This document shows positions 1 to 10,700 of a stretch of 64,000 nt of DNA, piece by piece (position 1 is the first letter of the stretch; each line of letters begins with the position of its first letter). The DNA lies in contig NZ_JAPEOS010000003.1 of the NCBI RefSeq assembly GCF_026340975.1, positions 310,001 through 374,000 of the forward strand, in the 5' to 3' direction. Source of the DNA: Streptomyces sp. NBC_01214 (GTDB lineage: Bacteria; Actinomycetota; Actinomycetes; Streptomycetales; Streptomycetaceae). The position numbers and the translations under genes are program-made. The notes below the pieces were generated by a model. The model worked only from the letters and a program-made list of their open reading frames with translations, made no database searches and was not told the origin of the DNA.

Positions 1-79
1 GCACTTCGGTGATCGATCAGACTGTTCATCAAGCTGCCTGGCGCGATGGTGAGGGGTGGCAAATCCTCTTATATCTCAC

Positions 80-1438
80 CTATTCGGTCAGGATTCCTGC
101 TCCCACGGTGGCCGGAGGGCCCGGCTCACGCCCGACCGGCGCTTCCGCGGGCGTTGCGGGCTCCGCGGGCTCCGCGGGCTCCGCCGGCCCCCGGGCGTCG
201 AGCTCCCGCCACACCGGGAAGACCAGTGGCGCGAGCGTGACCGCCAGGTACAGCGCCCCCGTGCCCAGCAGCGCCGCCACCAGACCCCAGGCGTCCAGGG
301 CCAGCCCCGCGCCGAGCATTCCCAGCGGGGTGGCCGCCAGCGCGGCGGCCACCAGCAGACCGAACACCCGCCCCCGGACCTCCTCGGGCACCCGCTCGTA
401 GGCGACCGACATCATCAGCGGACCCACGACCCCCGACCCGATGCCGGACAGGGCCAGTACCGTCAGCAGCACCGCCGCCCGGGGCTCGGCGGCCAGTGCG
501 GCACACCGCACCGCCCCGACCAGGACGAAGGCCCCGACGAAGACCGCGCGCCGTGGCATCCGGTGGCCCGCCCAGCCGTACAGGGCCGCCCCGAGCAGTG
601 CGCCGGCCCCCATGGCGGTGACCATCGCCCCGAACAGGGCGCTGCTGCGCAGCACCTGGGTCCCGTACGCCGGGTAGAGCACGCCGTTCAGCGCCCCGTC
701 CAGGGCGTTGGTCAGCATCAGGACCCCCACCATCGCGCCCAGGAGCCGGTCCCTGCGCAACTGCACGAGCCCGAAGCGCAGTTCCTGGGCGTAGGAACCG
801 TGCGGCGGTACGCCGTCGGCCGGGCGGGGGCGGGCCGCCGCCGGCACCAGGGCCGCCATGAGGAGGGCGACCAGCACCATCGCCGCCACGTCCGCGTACA
901 AGGTGCGCACGGGGCCGACCGTCGCGATCAGCAGACCGGCCAGCGGCGCTCCCGCCATCATGCCGATCCGGCGGGCCCCCTCGACGGCTCCCGTGGCACG
1001 CTCCGCCGTGACCCCCGCGCGTGCCATCGCCCCGGGCAGGAGCAACTGCTTGGAGGTGTCGGACGGCCCGCGCGCCGCCCCCACCAGGAAGACCAGGACG
1101 ATCAGGACGGGCAGGGGCAGGGCGCCCCCGGCGTGCAGGAGCGGGATCAGGCTGATCGCCGCGGCCGTCAACAGGTCCGCACCGATGCTCGTCGCGCGCA
1201 CGGGCAGTCGGTCGACCACCGGACCCGCGAGCACGGCGGAACAGAGCAGGCCCAGCACCTCGGCGGTGGCGACGAGCCCCGTCCGGGCGCCGCTGCCGGT
1301 GCTGTGCAGGACGAACCAGGGCACGGCGACCAGGGTCGCCGCCATGCCGAGCGAGGAGATCCCGGAGGCGGCCACCAGGGCGGCCAGCGGGGTGCGGCGG
1401 CGCGGTGACGCGGAGCCGCCGGGGTACGAGCTGGTCAT
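80..1438 (-). CDS. MFS exporter, EntS-like, last gene of the block 1 NRPS operon
   Basis: This 452-residue protein is a major facilitator superfamily transporter. The sequence shows repeated hydrophobic helices across its whole length, compatible with 12 membrane spans, and a charged loop near residues 120-150 as in the MFS_3 (EntS-like) exporters. It follows the MbtH gene by 84 bases on the same strand as the two NRPS genes, so it most likely exports the peptide they make or gives self-resistance. The ATG start is preceded by a GGAA-rich stretch. The C-terminal tail is cytosolic and rich in Pro, Ala and Glu, with a short PAE repeat. A hairpin just upstream may lower its expression relative to the NRPS genes. 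The family call is firm; the substrate is inferred from context only. Confidence 0.85.
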   Translation of the reverse strand: MTSSYPGGSASPRRRTPLAALVAASGISSLGMAATLVAVPWFVLHSTGSGARTGLVATAEVLGLLCSAVLAGPVVDRLPVRATSIGADLLTAAAISLIPLLHAGGALPLPVLIVLVFLVGAARGPSDTSKQLLLPGAMARAGVTAERATGAVEGARRIGMMAGAPLAGLLIATVGPVRTLYADVAAMVLVALLMAALVPAAARPRPADGVPPHGSYAQELRFGLVQLRRDRLLGAMVGVLMLTNALDGALNGVLYPAYGTQVLRSSALFGAMVTAMGAGALLGAALYGWAGHRMPRRAVFVGAFVLVGAVRCAALAAEPRAAVLLTVLALSGIGSGVVGPLMMSVAYERVPEEVRGRVFGLLVAAALAATPLGMLGAGLALDAWGLVAALLGTGALYLAVTLAPLVFPVWRELDARGPAEPAEPAEPATPAEAPVGREPGPPATVGAGILTE

Positions 1439-1462
1439 ACGGGGTTCCTTCCGGCACCGCCG

Positions 1463-1501
1463 CGCCGCCCGGCAGCCCGCGGTGGGGTCTGCCGGGCGGC
1501 G
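1463..1501 (-). terminator. Hairpin between mbtH and the MFS exporter
   Basis: Two perfect 13-base inverted arms (1463-1475 and 1489-1501, CGCCGCCCGGCAG and its complement) flank a 13-base loop in the gap between the mbtH-like gene and the exporter. A GC stem this long could act as an intrinsic terminator or attenuator, or as an mRNA-processing barrier. There is no T-run, which is usual for high-GC actinomycetes. Confidence 0.55.
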
Positions 1502-1522
1502 TGGTGCCCGGGGATCGTCGGG

Positions 1523-1723
1523 TCAGCCGGCCATGCTCACGCGGAGGCTGAGCGGGCGCATGTCGGTCCACACCCGCTCGACGTGCGCGAGGCACTCCTC
1601 CTTGGTGCCGCGCACGCCCTGGTCGTGCCAGCCGAGCGGGACGGGCCGGCCGGCCTCCCAGAGGGAGTACTGCTCCTCGTCGTTGGCGACGACCAGGTAC
1701 TGCTGCGGGGACGAGTCGTTCAC
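1523..1723 (-). CDS. mbtH: MbtH-like NRPS chaperone
   Basis: This 66-residue protein is a member of the MbtH family, small proteins that bind the adenylation domains of NRPSs and are often needed for their folding and activity. The family signature is complete: EEQYSLW near residues 16-22, a Pro-x-Gly-Trp at about 29-32, the conserved CLAHVERVWTDMRPLSL run at the C-terminus and the three invariant tryptophans. Length is normal for the family. It lies 65 bases after the three-module NRPS and shares its strand, so it most likely serves the adenylation domains of block 1. It may also help the A domains of the block 2 NRPS, which has no MbtH of its own in this window. Confidence 0.95.
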   Translation of the reverse strand: MNDSSPQQYLVVANDEEQYSLWEAGRPVPLGWHDQGVRGTKEECLAHVERVWTDMRPLSLRVSMAG

Positions 1724-1737
1724 GGTGTTCTCCTCGA

Positions 1738-1765
1738 GGGATCAGGGATCAGGGATCAGGAATCA
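1738..1765. repeat. Heptamer tandem repeat GGGATCA
   Basis: Three exact copies of GGGATCA (1738-1758) and one variant GGAATCA (1759-1765) lie in the short gap between the NRPS stop and the mbtH start, next to the region that should carry the mbtH ribosome binding site. Slippage here would change the spacing between the two genes. Confidence 0.8.
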
Positions 1766-1788
1766 GGGATGGGGATGCGGAAGAAGGC

Positions 1789-4700
1789 TCAGGAAGGCAG
1801 GGCCGCGGCCAGCAGCTCCGCCAGCGCGGCGCAGTGCGGCGGGTCCACCAGGTCGTGGTGGTTGCCCGGGACCGCGGCCCGTACGACGGCGCCCGCGGTG
1901 CGCGGCCGCCAGGCCGCCGGGTCCACCAGCGGCGTCGCGAGCTCCGGATGGCGCTCGTCGACCGTGAAGAGGTGCAGGTCCACGGCGAGTACGGCGTCGG
2001 TGCGGTAGGCGGCGGAGGCCGCCCCGTTCGCCTCGGCGACCCGCAGCAGCCTGCGCAGGGCCTCCGTGGGGGAGGTGCGGGGGAGCGTGCCCTCCTCGCG
2101 ACCCCGGCGCACCAGGACGTCGAGCAGCTCCTCCTCGTCCAGTTCGCGCGCCGAGCCGGCGTCGATCCCGGCGGCGATGCCGTACCGCAGCAGGTCCGGA
2201 TCGCCCGCCCCGCCAGCCGTACCGGAACCGCTCCCGGGAGCCGTTCCCGGCGCCGCCGCGTCGATCAGGCCGAGGAAGGCGACCTCCTCACCGGCGGCCT
2301 CCAGCTGCGCCGCCATCTCGTAGGCCACCGTCCCGCCGAACGACCAGCCGGCCAGCAGGTACGGGCCGTGCGGCTGCTCCTCGCGGAGCGCGGCCAGGTA
2401 GCGCTCGGCCATCTCGGGCACCCGCTCCAGCGGGGTCTCGCCGGTGTTGTAGCCCACCGACTCCAGGCCCAGGATCCGCCGCTCGCCCCCGGGACGGGCG
2501 GACAGGTCCCGCACCAGGTCCCGGTAGCAGACGACGTCGCCGCCCCGCGGGTGGACGAGGACCAGCGGCGGCCGGGACGGGTCCCCGTCGGCCAGCGGGA
2601 CCAGCAGCCTGGCGGCGGCCGCCCCCGCGTCCGGCAGTGCCTCGCAGAGCAGCTCCACGGTGCGCCGACGGAACACCAGGTTCAACGGCAGTTCCACGCC
2701 GAACTCCCGGCGCACGGCCGCCATCAGGGCGAAGGCCTTGAGCGAATGCCCGCCGAGCGCGAAGAAGTCGTCGCGCACCCCGATCGGGGCCGTCCCCAGG
2801 GTCTGCTCCCACAAACGCGCCATCCGCAGCTCGGTCGTGTCGCGCGGGGCGATCCGCCCCGCGCCGGCGCCGCGCGCCGCGTCCGCCGAAGGAGCGGGCA
2901 GCGCCTTGCGGTCGAGCTTGCCGTTCGGGGTGAGCGGGAGCCGCTCCAGGGCGGTCAGGACCGCCGGGACCATGTACTCGGGGAGGTCCTGGCGCAGGAA
3001 GTCGCCGAGCTCCCGCACGTCGCCCTCCTCGTCCCGCCAGGTCACGTAGCCGGCCAGCACCGCGTCCACCCCCGTGCCGTGGACGGCCACGGCCGCCGCC
3101 AGCACCCGCGGGTGGCGGGCGAGCGCGGACTCGATCTCGCCGAGTTCCATCCGGTGGCCGCGCACCTTCACCTGGCCGTCGGCCCGACCCCGGTACTCCA
3201 GACCGCCGTCCGCGAGCCGTCGTACGAGGTCACCGGTGCGGTACAGCCGTTCGCCCGCCGCGTACGGGTCGGGCACGAACCGGTCCGCGGTCAGCGCCGG
3301 CCGCCCGTGGTAGCCGCGGGCCACCCCGTCGCCGCCGATGTAGAGCTCGCCGAACACCCCGACCGGTACCGGTCGCAGGCCCGCGTCCAGGACGTGCAGC
3401 CGGGTGTTGGCGAGCGCCGAGCCGATCGGCACCGGCCCGTCGCCGACGGGACCGGACAGCCGGTGCGCCGTGGACCAGACGGTGGTCTCCGTCGGCCCGT
3501 ACACGTTCCAGACGGTGCCCAGCGCCGTGCGCATCCGCTCGGCCAGGGCCGACGGCAGCGCCTCGCCGCCGCACAGCGCCCGTACGCGGGGCGCCTGCCA
3601 GCCGGACTCCATCAGCTGGTGCCACGTGGCCGGAGTGGCCTGGACGACCGTGACCGGCGCCGAGTCCAGCTCCTTCGCGAGGAGGGTGCCGTCCCGCGCG
3701 GTCTCCCGGTCGACGACCCGGACGGTGGCTCCGCACACGAGCGGGACCAGCAGCTCCAGCACGGCGATGTCGAACGAGGCCGTGGTGACGGCCGCGACCG
3801 TGTCACCGGCCGTCAGCTCCAGCCTGCGCACCATGTCCCGGGTGAAGTTGGCGAGCGCCCGGTGCGGGACGGTGACCCCCTTCGGGCGTCCCGTCGAACC
3901 CGAGGTGTACAGGGCGTACGCCAGCTGCTCCGGCTCCAGCCGCACGGGTGCGAAGTCGGCCCGCGCGCTCCCGTCCCCGGCCAGGGCGTCGAGGTCCACC
4001 ACGGCGACCCCGTCCGGTGCCTGGGCGGCGCCGGACAGCCCCGACACCACCAGCACCCGGGCACCGCTGTCCGCGAGCATGTAGCCGATCCGGTCGGCCG
4101 GATAGCCGGGGTCGACGGGCACGTACAGGCCGCCGGAGCGCAGGACGCCCAGCAGCGCCGCCGGCAGCAGTACGGAGCGCTCCGCGCAGACGGCCACCGC
4201 CGTGTCCGGGCCCACGCCCAGCCGGGCGAGCTCCCGGGCGAGGCGGCCCGAGACCTCCCACAACCCGGCGTACGTCAGGCTCCGTTCCCCGTCGTCCACG
4301 GCGACGGCCTCCGGCGTACGGGAGGCCTGCTCACCGACGAGCACGGGCAGCGGCCGGTCGGCGGCCGGCTCGGCGGACCCGCCGCCCGCACGCAGGATCC
4401 GGCGCTCCTCGGTCGGGCCCATCAGCGGCAGTGCGCCGAGCGGCGTCGCGGGATCGGCCACCGCGGCCGTGAGCAGTTCGGTCAGCGCCGAGGTCATGCG
4501 CTCGACGGTCGCCCGGTCGAAGAGGTCGGTCGCGAAGACGGCCTCGCCGCGCAGCGCGCCCTCCTCCTCGACGAAGTACAGCGAGAGGTCGAACTTCGAG
4601 GCCCCGCTGGCCAGCGAGAGGGGTTCGACGTCCAGCCCGGGCGGTGCGGGCGGCGCGGCGGCCTCCTCGTCCAGCACCAGCATCACCTGGAACAGCGGGT

Positions 4701-7700
4701 TGCGACTCAGGTCGCGCTCCGGCCGCACCTCCTCCACCAGACGCTCGAACGGCACCTCCTGGTGGGCGTAGGCCCCCAGGGCCGTCTCCCGGGCCCGGTC
4801 CAGCAGTTCGCCGAAGGCCGGGTCGCCGGACAGGTCGGTGCGCAGCACCAGGTTGTTGACGAAGAAGCCGATGAGCGGCTCCAGTTCGGTGCGGTCGCGG
4901 CCCGCGATGGGGGAGCCCACCGCCACGTCCTCGCTGCCCGACCAGCGGGCCAGCAGGGCTTGGAAGCCGGCCAGCAGCACCATGAACAGGGTGGCGTCGT
5001 GCCGGCGCCCCAGCTCGCGCAGCCCGCGCAGCAGCGGCTCGGGCAGGACGAAGGGGAACTGCTCGCCGCGCCCGGACGGGGTGGCCGGCCGGGGCCGGTC
5101 GGTGGGCAGGTCCAGCGGGGCGAGCCCGGCAAGCCGCTCCCGCCAGTGCTCCAGGGCGGCGGCGAGCGCGTCACCGCTCAGCCGGTCGCGCTGCCAGGAC
5201 GCGAAATCTCGGTAGGAGAGGGCGAGTTCCGGCAGGGGCTCGGCCCCTTCGAGGGTGCGGGCCCGGTAGGCGGCGAAGAACTCCCGCCAGAAGACCCCCA
5301 CCGACCAGCCGTCGAAGGCGATGTGGTGCGCGACGATCACCAGCAGGTGCTCCCGCTCCGCGATCCGCACCAGGCGGGCCCGCAGCGGGCCCGCGGCCGC
5401 CAGGTCGAAGGGCAGTGCGGCGTCGTGCGCCGCCAGCTCCAGCGCCCGCTCCCCGGCCGCCGCCGCACCCAGCTCCGACAGGTCGGTGAAGGACGGGGTG
5501 AACACCGAGGCCGGACCGGGCACGACGCGGGCCGCGAAGGCGCCCTCGCCGCTCTCCTCCCCGGATTCCCCGGATTCCCCGGATCCGCCGGTCTCCTCGA
5601 TCCGCGAGCGCAGCACCTCGTGCCGGGCGACGACGTCCGTCAGGGCCGCCAGCGCCGCGTCGGTGTCGAGCTCCCCCGTCAGCCGCACGGCACCGGGCAT
5701 GTTGTAGTCGGGCCGGCCCGGCTGGAGCCGGTCCAGCAGCCACAGCCGCTGCTGTCCGAAGGACAGCGGGCCGGGCCCCTCGGGCAGTGCGGGGATCGCC
5801 GGTCCCGTCGCGCCCGCCGCGCCCAGCGTCGCCAGCGCCCCGGCGAGGTCCTCGGCCACCGGGTGGCGGAAGAGCAGCTGCATCGGGACGTCCAGCTCCA
5901 GCAGGGCGCGCAGCCTGGAGATGACCCGGGTCGCGCGCAAGGAGTGCCCGCCGCGCTCGAAGAAGTGGTCGCGGACCCCGATCGGGCCCTCGCCGAGCAC
6001 CTCCTCCCAGACCTCGGTCACCGTCCGCTCCAGCGGCGTGCGCGGGGCGACGTGCGCCCGGTGCCCGCCGGCCGAACCGGATTCCGGCGCGGGCAGCGCC
6101 CTGCGGTCGGTCTTCCCGTTCGGGGTCAGCGGCAGTGCGTCCAGCACCACCAGCGCGGAGGGCACCATCGCGGCCGGCAGGGCCGCGCGTACGAAGTCCA
6201 GTACGGCGGCCGGATCACCGCTCCCGTCCCGCCACACCACGTACCCGGCGAGCAGCCGGTCGGCGCCCTCGCCGTGCGCTGCGGCCACGGCCCGGCCCAC
6301 GTCGGGGTGGCGCAGCAGGGCGGCCTCGACCTCGCCGAGTTCGATCCGGTGGCCGCGGACCTTGACCTGGTTGTCGCGGCGGCCGTGGAACTCCAGCACG
6401 CCGTCGGAGCGCAGCCGCGCCAGGTCACCGGTGCGGTACATGCGCGCGCCGGGCGGCCCGTACGGGTCCGGCGGGTAGGCCTCGGCGGTGCGGGCCGGGT
6501 CGCCGAGGTAGCCACGGGCCACCCCGCGCCCGGCGATGAACAGCTCACCGATCGCGCCCCGGGGCAGCGGTTCGAGGTGTTCGCCGAGCACGAGCACCCG
6601 GGCGCCGGGCAGCGGCCGTCCGATGGGGATGCGGCCCGCCTCGATGTCGGCGTCCGTCACCACGTGGTAGGTCGTGGTGTTGGTGCACTCCGTCGGACCG
6701 TACTGGTTGACCAGCCGCAGCCGGCCGGCCGCGCCCAGGGTGTGCGCGGCGCGGGCCAGTCCGGCCGTCAGCGCCTCACCGGTGGTCATCACCAGCCGCA
6801 GCGCCGGGGCCGGCCCGTCCATGGCCGAGGCGGCGGCGACCAGCGGCTCCAGCATCGACGGGACGATCGACAGCAGCGCCGTCACGCCTTCCGCGTGCAG
6901 CAGCCGGGCCAGCGCGTCCGGGTCCCCGGCCTCGTCCTGCGAGGCCAGTACGATCCGCCCGCCGGTGGTCAGCGGCGCGAACAGGTCGCGCACCGACGGG
7001 TCGAAGGTCAGCGCCGTACGGGCGAGCACCGCGTCCTCGGGGCCGAGGTCGAAGGTGGAGGTCAGCGCCGCCAGATAGCCGGTGATCGCGGCGTGGGTGA
7101 CGGCCACGCCCTTGGGGCGGCCGGTGGAGCCGGAGGTGTACAGGAGGTAGGCGAGGTGCGCGGGGGAGGCGGGGGTGGCCGGCTCCGTCGCGGGCAGGGC
7201 GTCGACCAGCTGCCGCTCGGCGTCCAGGTCCAGGACCGGTAGGTCGCCGGTCAGGTCCGCGGGCAGCCCGTCCGGCAGGCCCGCCGTCAGCACCAGGTGG
7301 GCGCCGCTGTCGGCGAGGACCGTGCGGACCCGCTCGGCAGGATGGCCCGCGTCCAGGGGCACGTAGGCGCCGCCGGCCTTCAGTACCGCGAGGACGCAGA
7401 CCAGCATGCGTGGGTCGCGCCCGGCCAGTACGGCCACCCGGGTCTCGGGGCCGGTCCCGAGCTCCCGCAGGCGGTGGGCCAGCCGGTTGGCGGCCGCATC
7501 GAGCTCGCCGTAGCTGGTGGTGCGGCCCTCGCAGGTCACGGCCGGGGCGTCCGGCCGCAGCCGGGCCCGCTGCGCCACCAGGGAGTGCAGGGTCCGCGCC
7601 ACCGGCCGGTCCGTCCGCGCCGCAGACTCCTCGCCGAGCAGGGCCGCGTGCTCCTGCGGGGACAGCACGTCCAGCCGGGACAGCGGTGCGTCGGGGGTCT

Positions 7701-10700
7701 CGGCCGCACCGGCCAGCAGCCGCAGGTAGTGCGCGCCGAACCGCTCGACCGTGTCCCGGTCGAAGAGGTCCGTCGCGTACTGCACGGTGCCGGTCAGGCC
7801 GCCGGGGTGCTCGGTCATCGCGAGGCTGAGGTCGAACTTGGCCGTCCCGTTGGAGGTGTCCAGGCTCTCGACCTCCACACCCTCCAGCGGCAGCGCGTCG
7901 AGCTGCTCGGGATGCAGCTGGAACAGGACGTCGAAGAGCGGGTTGCGGCTGAGGTCGCGCTCCGGCCGCAGCTCCTCCACCAGCCGGTCGAAGGGGACGT
8001 CCTGGTGCTCGTACGCGGCCAGCGCGGTCCGGCGCACCCGGCCCAGCAGTTCGCCGAAGGCCGGGTCGCCGGACAGGTCGGTGCGCAGCACGAGGGTGTT
8101 GACGAAGAAGCCGACGAGCGGCTCCAGTTCGGTGCGGTCGCGGCCCGCGATGGGCGAGCCCACCGCGATGTCCGCCTGGCCCGTGTAGCGGGCCAGCAGG
8201 GCCTGGAAGCCGGCCAGCAGCACCATGAACAAGGTGGCGCCGCGCTCCCGGGCCAGCGCGCCGAGCCGCTCGGCGAGCTCGGCCGGGACCTCGAAGACGA
8301 AGGCGTCGCCCGCTCCCGAGCGCACCTGGGGACGCGGCCGGTCGGTGGGCAGGTCCAGGGCCGGGAGGCCGGCGAGGGCCGCCCGCCAGTGGGCGATGCC
8401 GGCGTCGGCCTCGCCGTTCGCCAGCCGGTGCTGCTGCCAGTACGCGAAGTCCCCGTACTGCACGGGGAGTTCCGGCAGTGCGGGACGCTCGCCGCGGCGC
8501 AGCGCCGCGTAGGCCCCGGACAGCTCCCGCCACAGCACCGGCATCGACCAGCCGTCGCCGACGGTGTGGTGCAGGACCAGGACGAGGAGGTGCTCGTCGT
8601 CCGCGACCCGCACCACGCGGGCCCGCAACAGGGGAGCGGAGCCCAGGTCGAAGGGGGCGGCGGCGTCCGCGTGGGCGAGGCCCAGCGCCCGCGAGCGGGC
8701 CTCCTCGCGGGGCAGGTCCCCCAGGTCGGTGCGGACGGGGGCGAAGACCTCCGGCGCCTCCACGGTCTGTACGGGGCCCCGCGGGCCCTCGGTGATCCGC
8801 GAGCGCAGCACCTCGTGCCGGGTCACCACCGCGCACAGCGCGTCGGCCAGCGCGTCGGTGTCGAGCGGGCCGCGCAGCCGGGTCGCGACGGGGATGTTGT
8901 AGTCGGGCCGGCCGGGCTGGAGCTGGTCCAGGAACCACAGCCGCTGCTGTGCGAACGACAGCGGCGCGGGCTCCCCGGCGGGCCGGGCGCCGATCGCGGT
9001 GACGGCGGCCGCGGTCGTGCCGGGACCGTCCCCGCACAGGGCGTCCAGCGCCGACGCGAACCGCTCCAGCGTCGGGTGCTCGAACAGCAGCCGCAGCGGC
9101 ACGCCGGTGCCCAGCCGGGCACCGAGCCGCGACACGGCGCGGGTGGCCCGCAGGGAGTGGCCGCCGAGCGCGAAGAAGTCGTCGTGGCGGCCGATCCGCG
9201 CGGTGCCCAGCACCTCGCCCCATACCGCCGCGGCGAGTTCCTCGGTCCGTGTGGCCGGCGGTGCGAACTCGGCCCGGCGCACCCCCTCTTCGGGGGGCGC
9301 GGGCAGGGCGCGCCGGTCCAGCTTGCCGTTCGGGGTCACCGGCAGGGCCGCGAGCGGCACGATCGCCGAAGGCAGCATGTACGCGGGCAGCCGGGCGGCG
9401 AGGGCCCGGTGCAGCTCGGCCGGCTCGGCCAGCTGCCCCTCCGAGGGCACCACGTAGGCGACGAGGCGCTGCTCGCCGGGGGTGTCCTCGCGGACCACCA
9501 CCGCGGCGTGCCCGATCTGCGGGCAACGGGCCAGCTCGGACTCGATCTCGCCCGGCTCGATCCGGTGGCCGCGGATCTTGACCTGCTGGTCGCGGCGGCC
9601 CAGGTAGTCGACGGTGCCGTCGGGGCGCCGCCGGGCGAGGTCGCCCGTCCGGTACATCCGGGCGCCCGGGGCGCCGTACGGGTCCGGGGTGAACTGCCGC
9701 GCGGTCAGGCCGGGCCGGCCCAGGTAGCCGCGGGCCACGCCGGTGCCGCCGATGCACAGCTCGCCGACGGCGCCCTGCGGCACCGGGCGGCCGCGCTCGT
9801 CCAGGACGTACAGGCGGGTGTCGTCCAGGGCGGTGCCGATGGGGATCCGGCCGTCCACGACGGCACCGGCGCGGGTGTCCAGCCGGTGGCCGGTGGCGAA
9901 GGTGGTCGTCTCGGTGGGCCCGTAGACGTTGACCAGGACGGTGTCCGGAGCCTGCGCCAGGGCCCGGGCGAAGGAGTGCGGGGAGGCGGCCTCGCCGCCC
10001 GTCCACACCTCCCGCACCTGCGTCAGGAGCTCCACGCACTCCTCGACCACCAGGTTGAACAGGGCGGCCGTGAGGAACATCGAGGTGATCCGGTGCTCCG
10101 CCACGAGCGCGGCCAGGGCCGCGGCGTCCACCCGGCCGGGCGGCGCCATGACCACCTGGCCGCCGGACAGCAGCGGCACCCACAGTTCGTACGTCGAGGC
10201 GTCGAACGACAGCGGGGAGTGGGCCAGCACCCGCCGGTGCGCGGTACCGAAGGCGGTGTCGCGGGCGAGCGCCGCGACGTTGGCGTGCGTGACGCCGATG
10301 CCCTTCGGCTCTCCCGTGGAACCGGAGGTGTACATCACGTACGCCAGCTGGTCCGGCGCGCAGGCCGGGTACGAGCCCGGCGCGACGGCCTGGATCCCGT
10401 CCGCCGGGGCGCTCACGTCGAGCACCGGTACGGGCGAGGTGCGGACCGCCTCGTGGTCGGCCGTCGCCGGATCGGCGAGCAGCAGGCGGGCGCCGGTCCG
10501 CTCCAGCATCCAGTGCAGTCGGGCGACGGGGAACCCCTCGCCGAGCGGGACGTAGACCCCGCCGGCCTTCAGGACGGCCAGGATCGCCACCGGGAGGTGG
10601 ACCGAGCGCTCCATGAGCAGGGCCACCGGGGTCTCGCGCCCCACCCCGGCGGCGGTCAGCCGGGCCGCCAGCAGGTCGGAGCGGGAGTCGAGTGCGGCGA

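Noticed and set aside
1834..7242. Very long plus-strand open frame (about 1800 codons) antisense to the NRPS, and similar giant frames over other NRPS genes
   Set aside because: These are shadows: high GC with NNS-type third positions removes stop codons from the opposite strand. They show no family motifs, while the minus-strand frame has a complete run of NRPS motifs.
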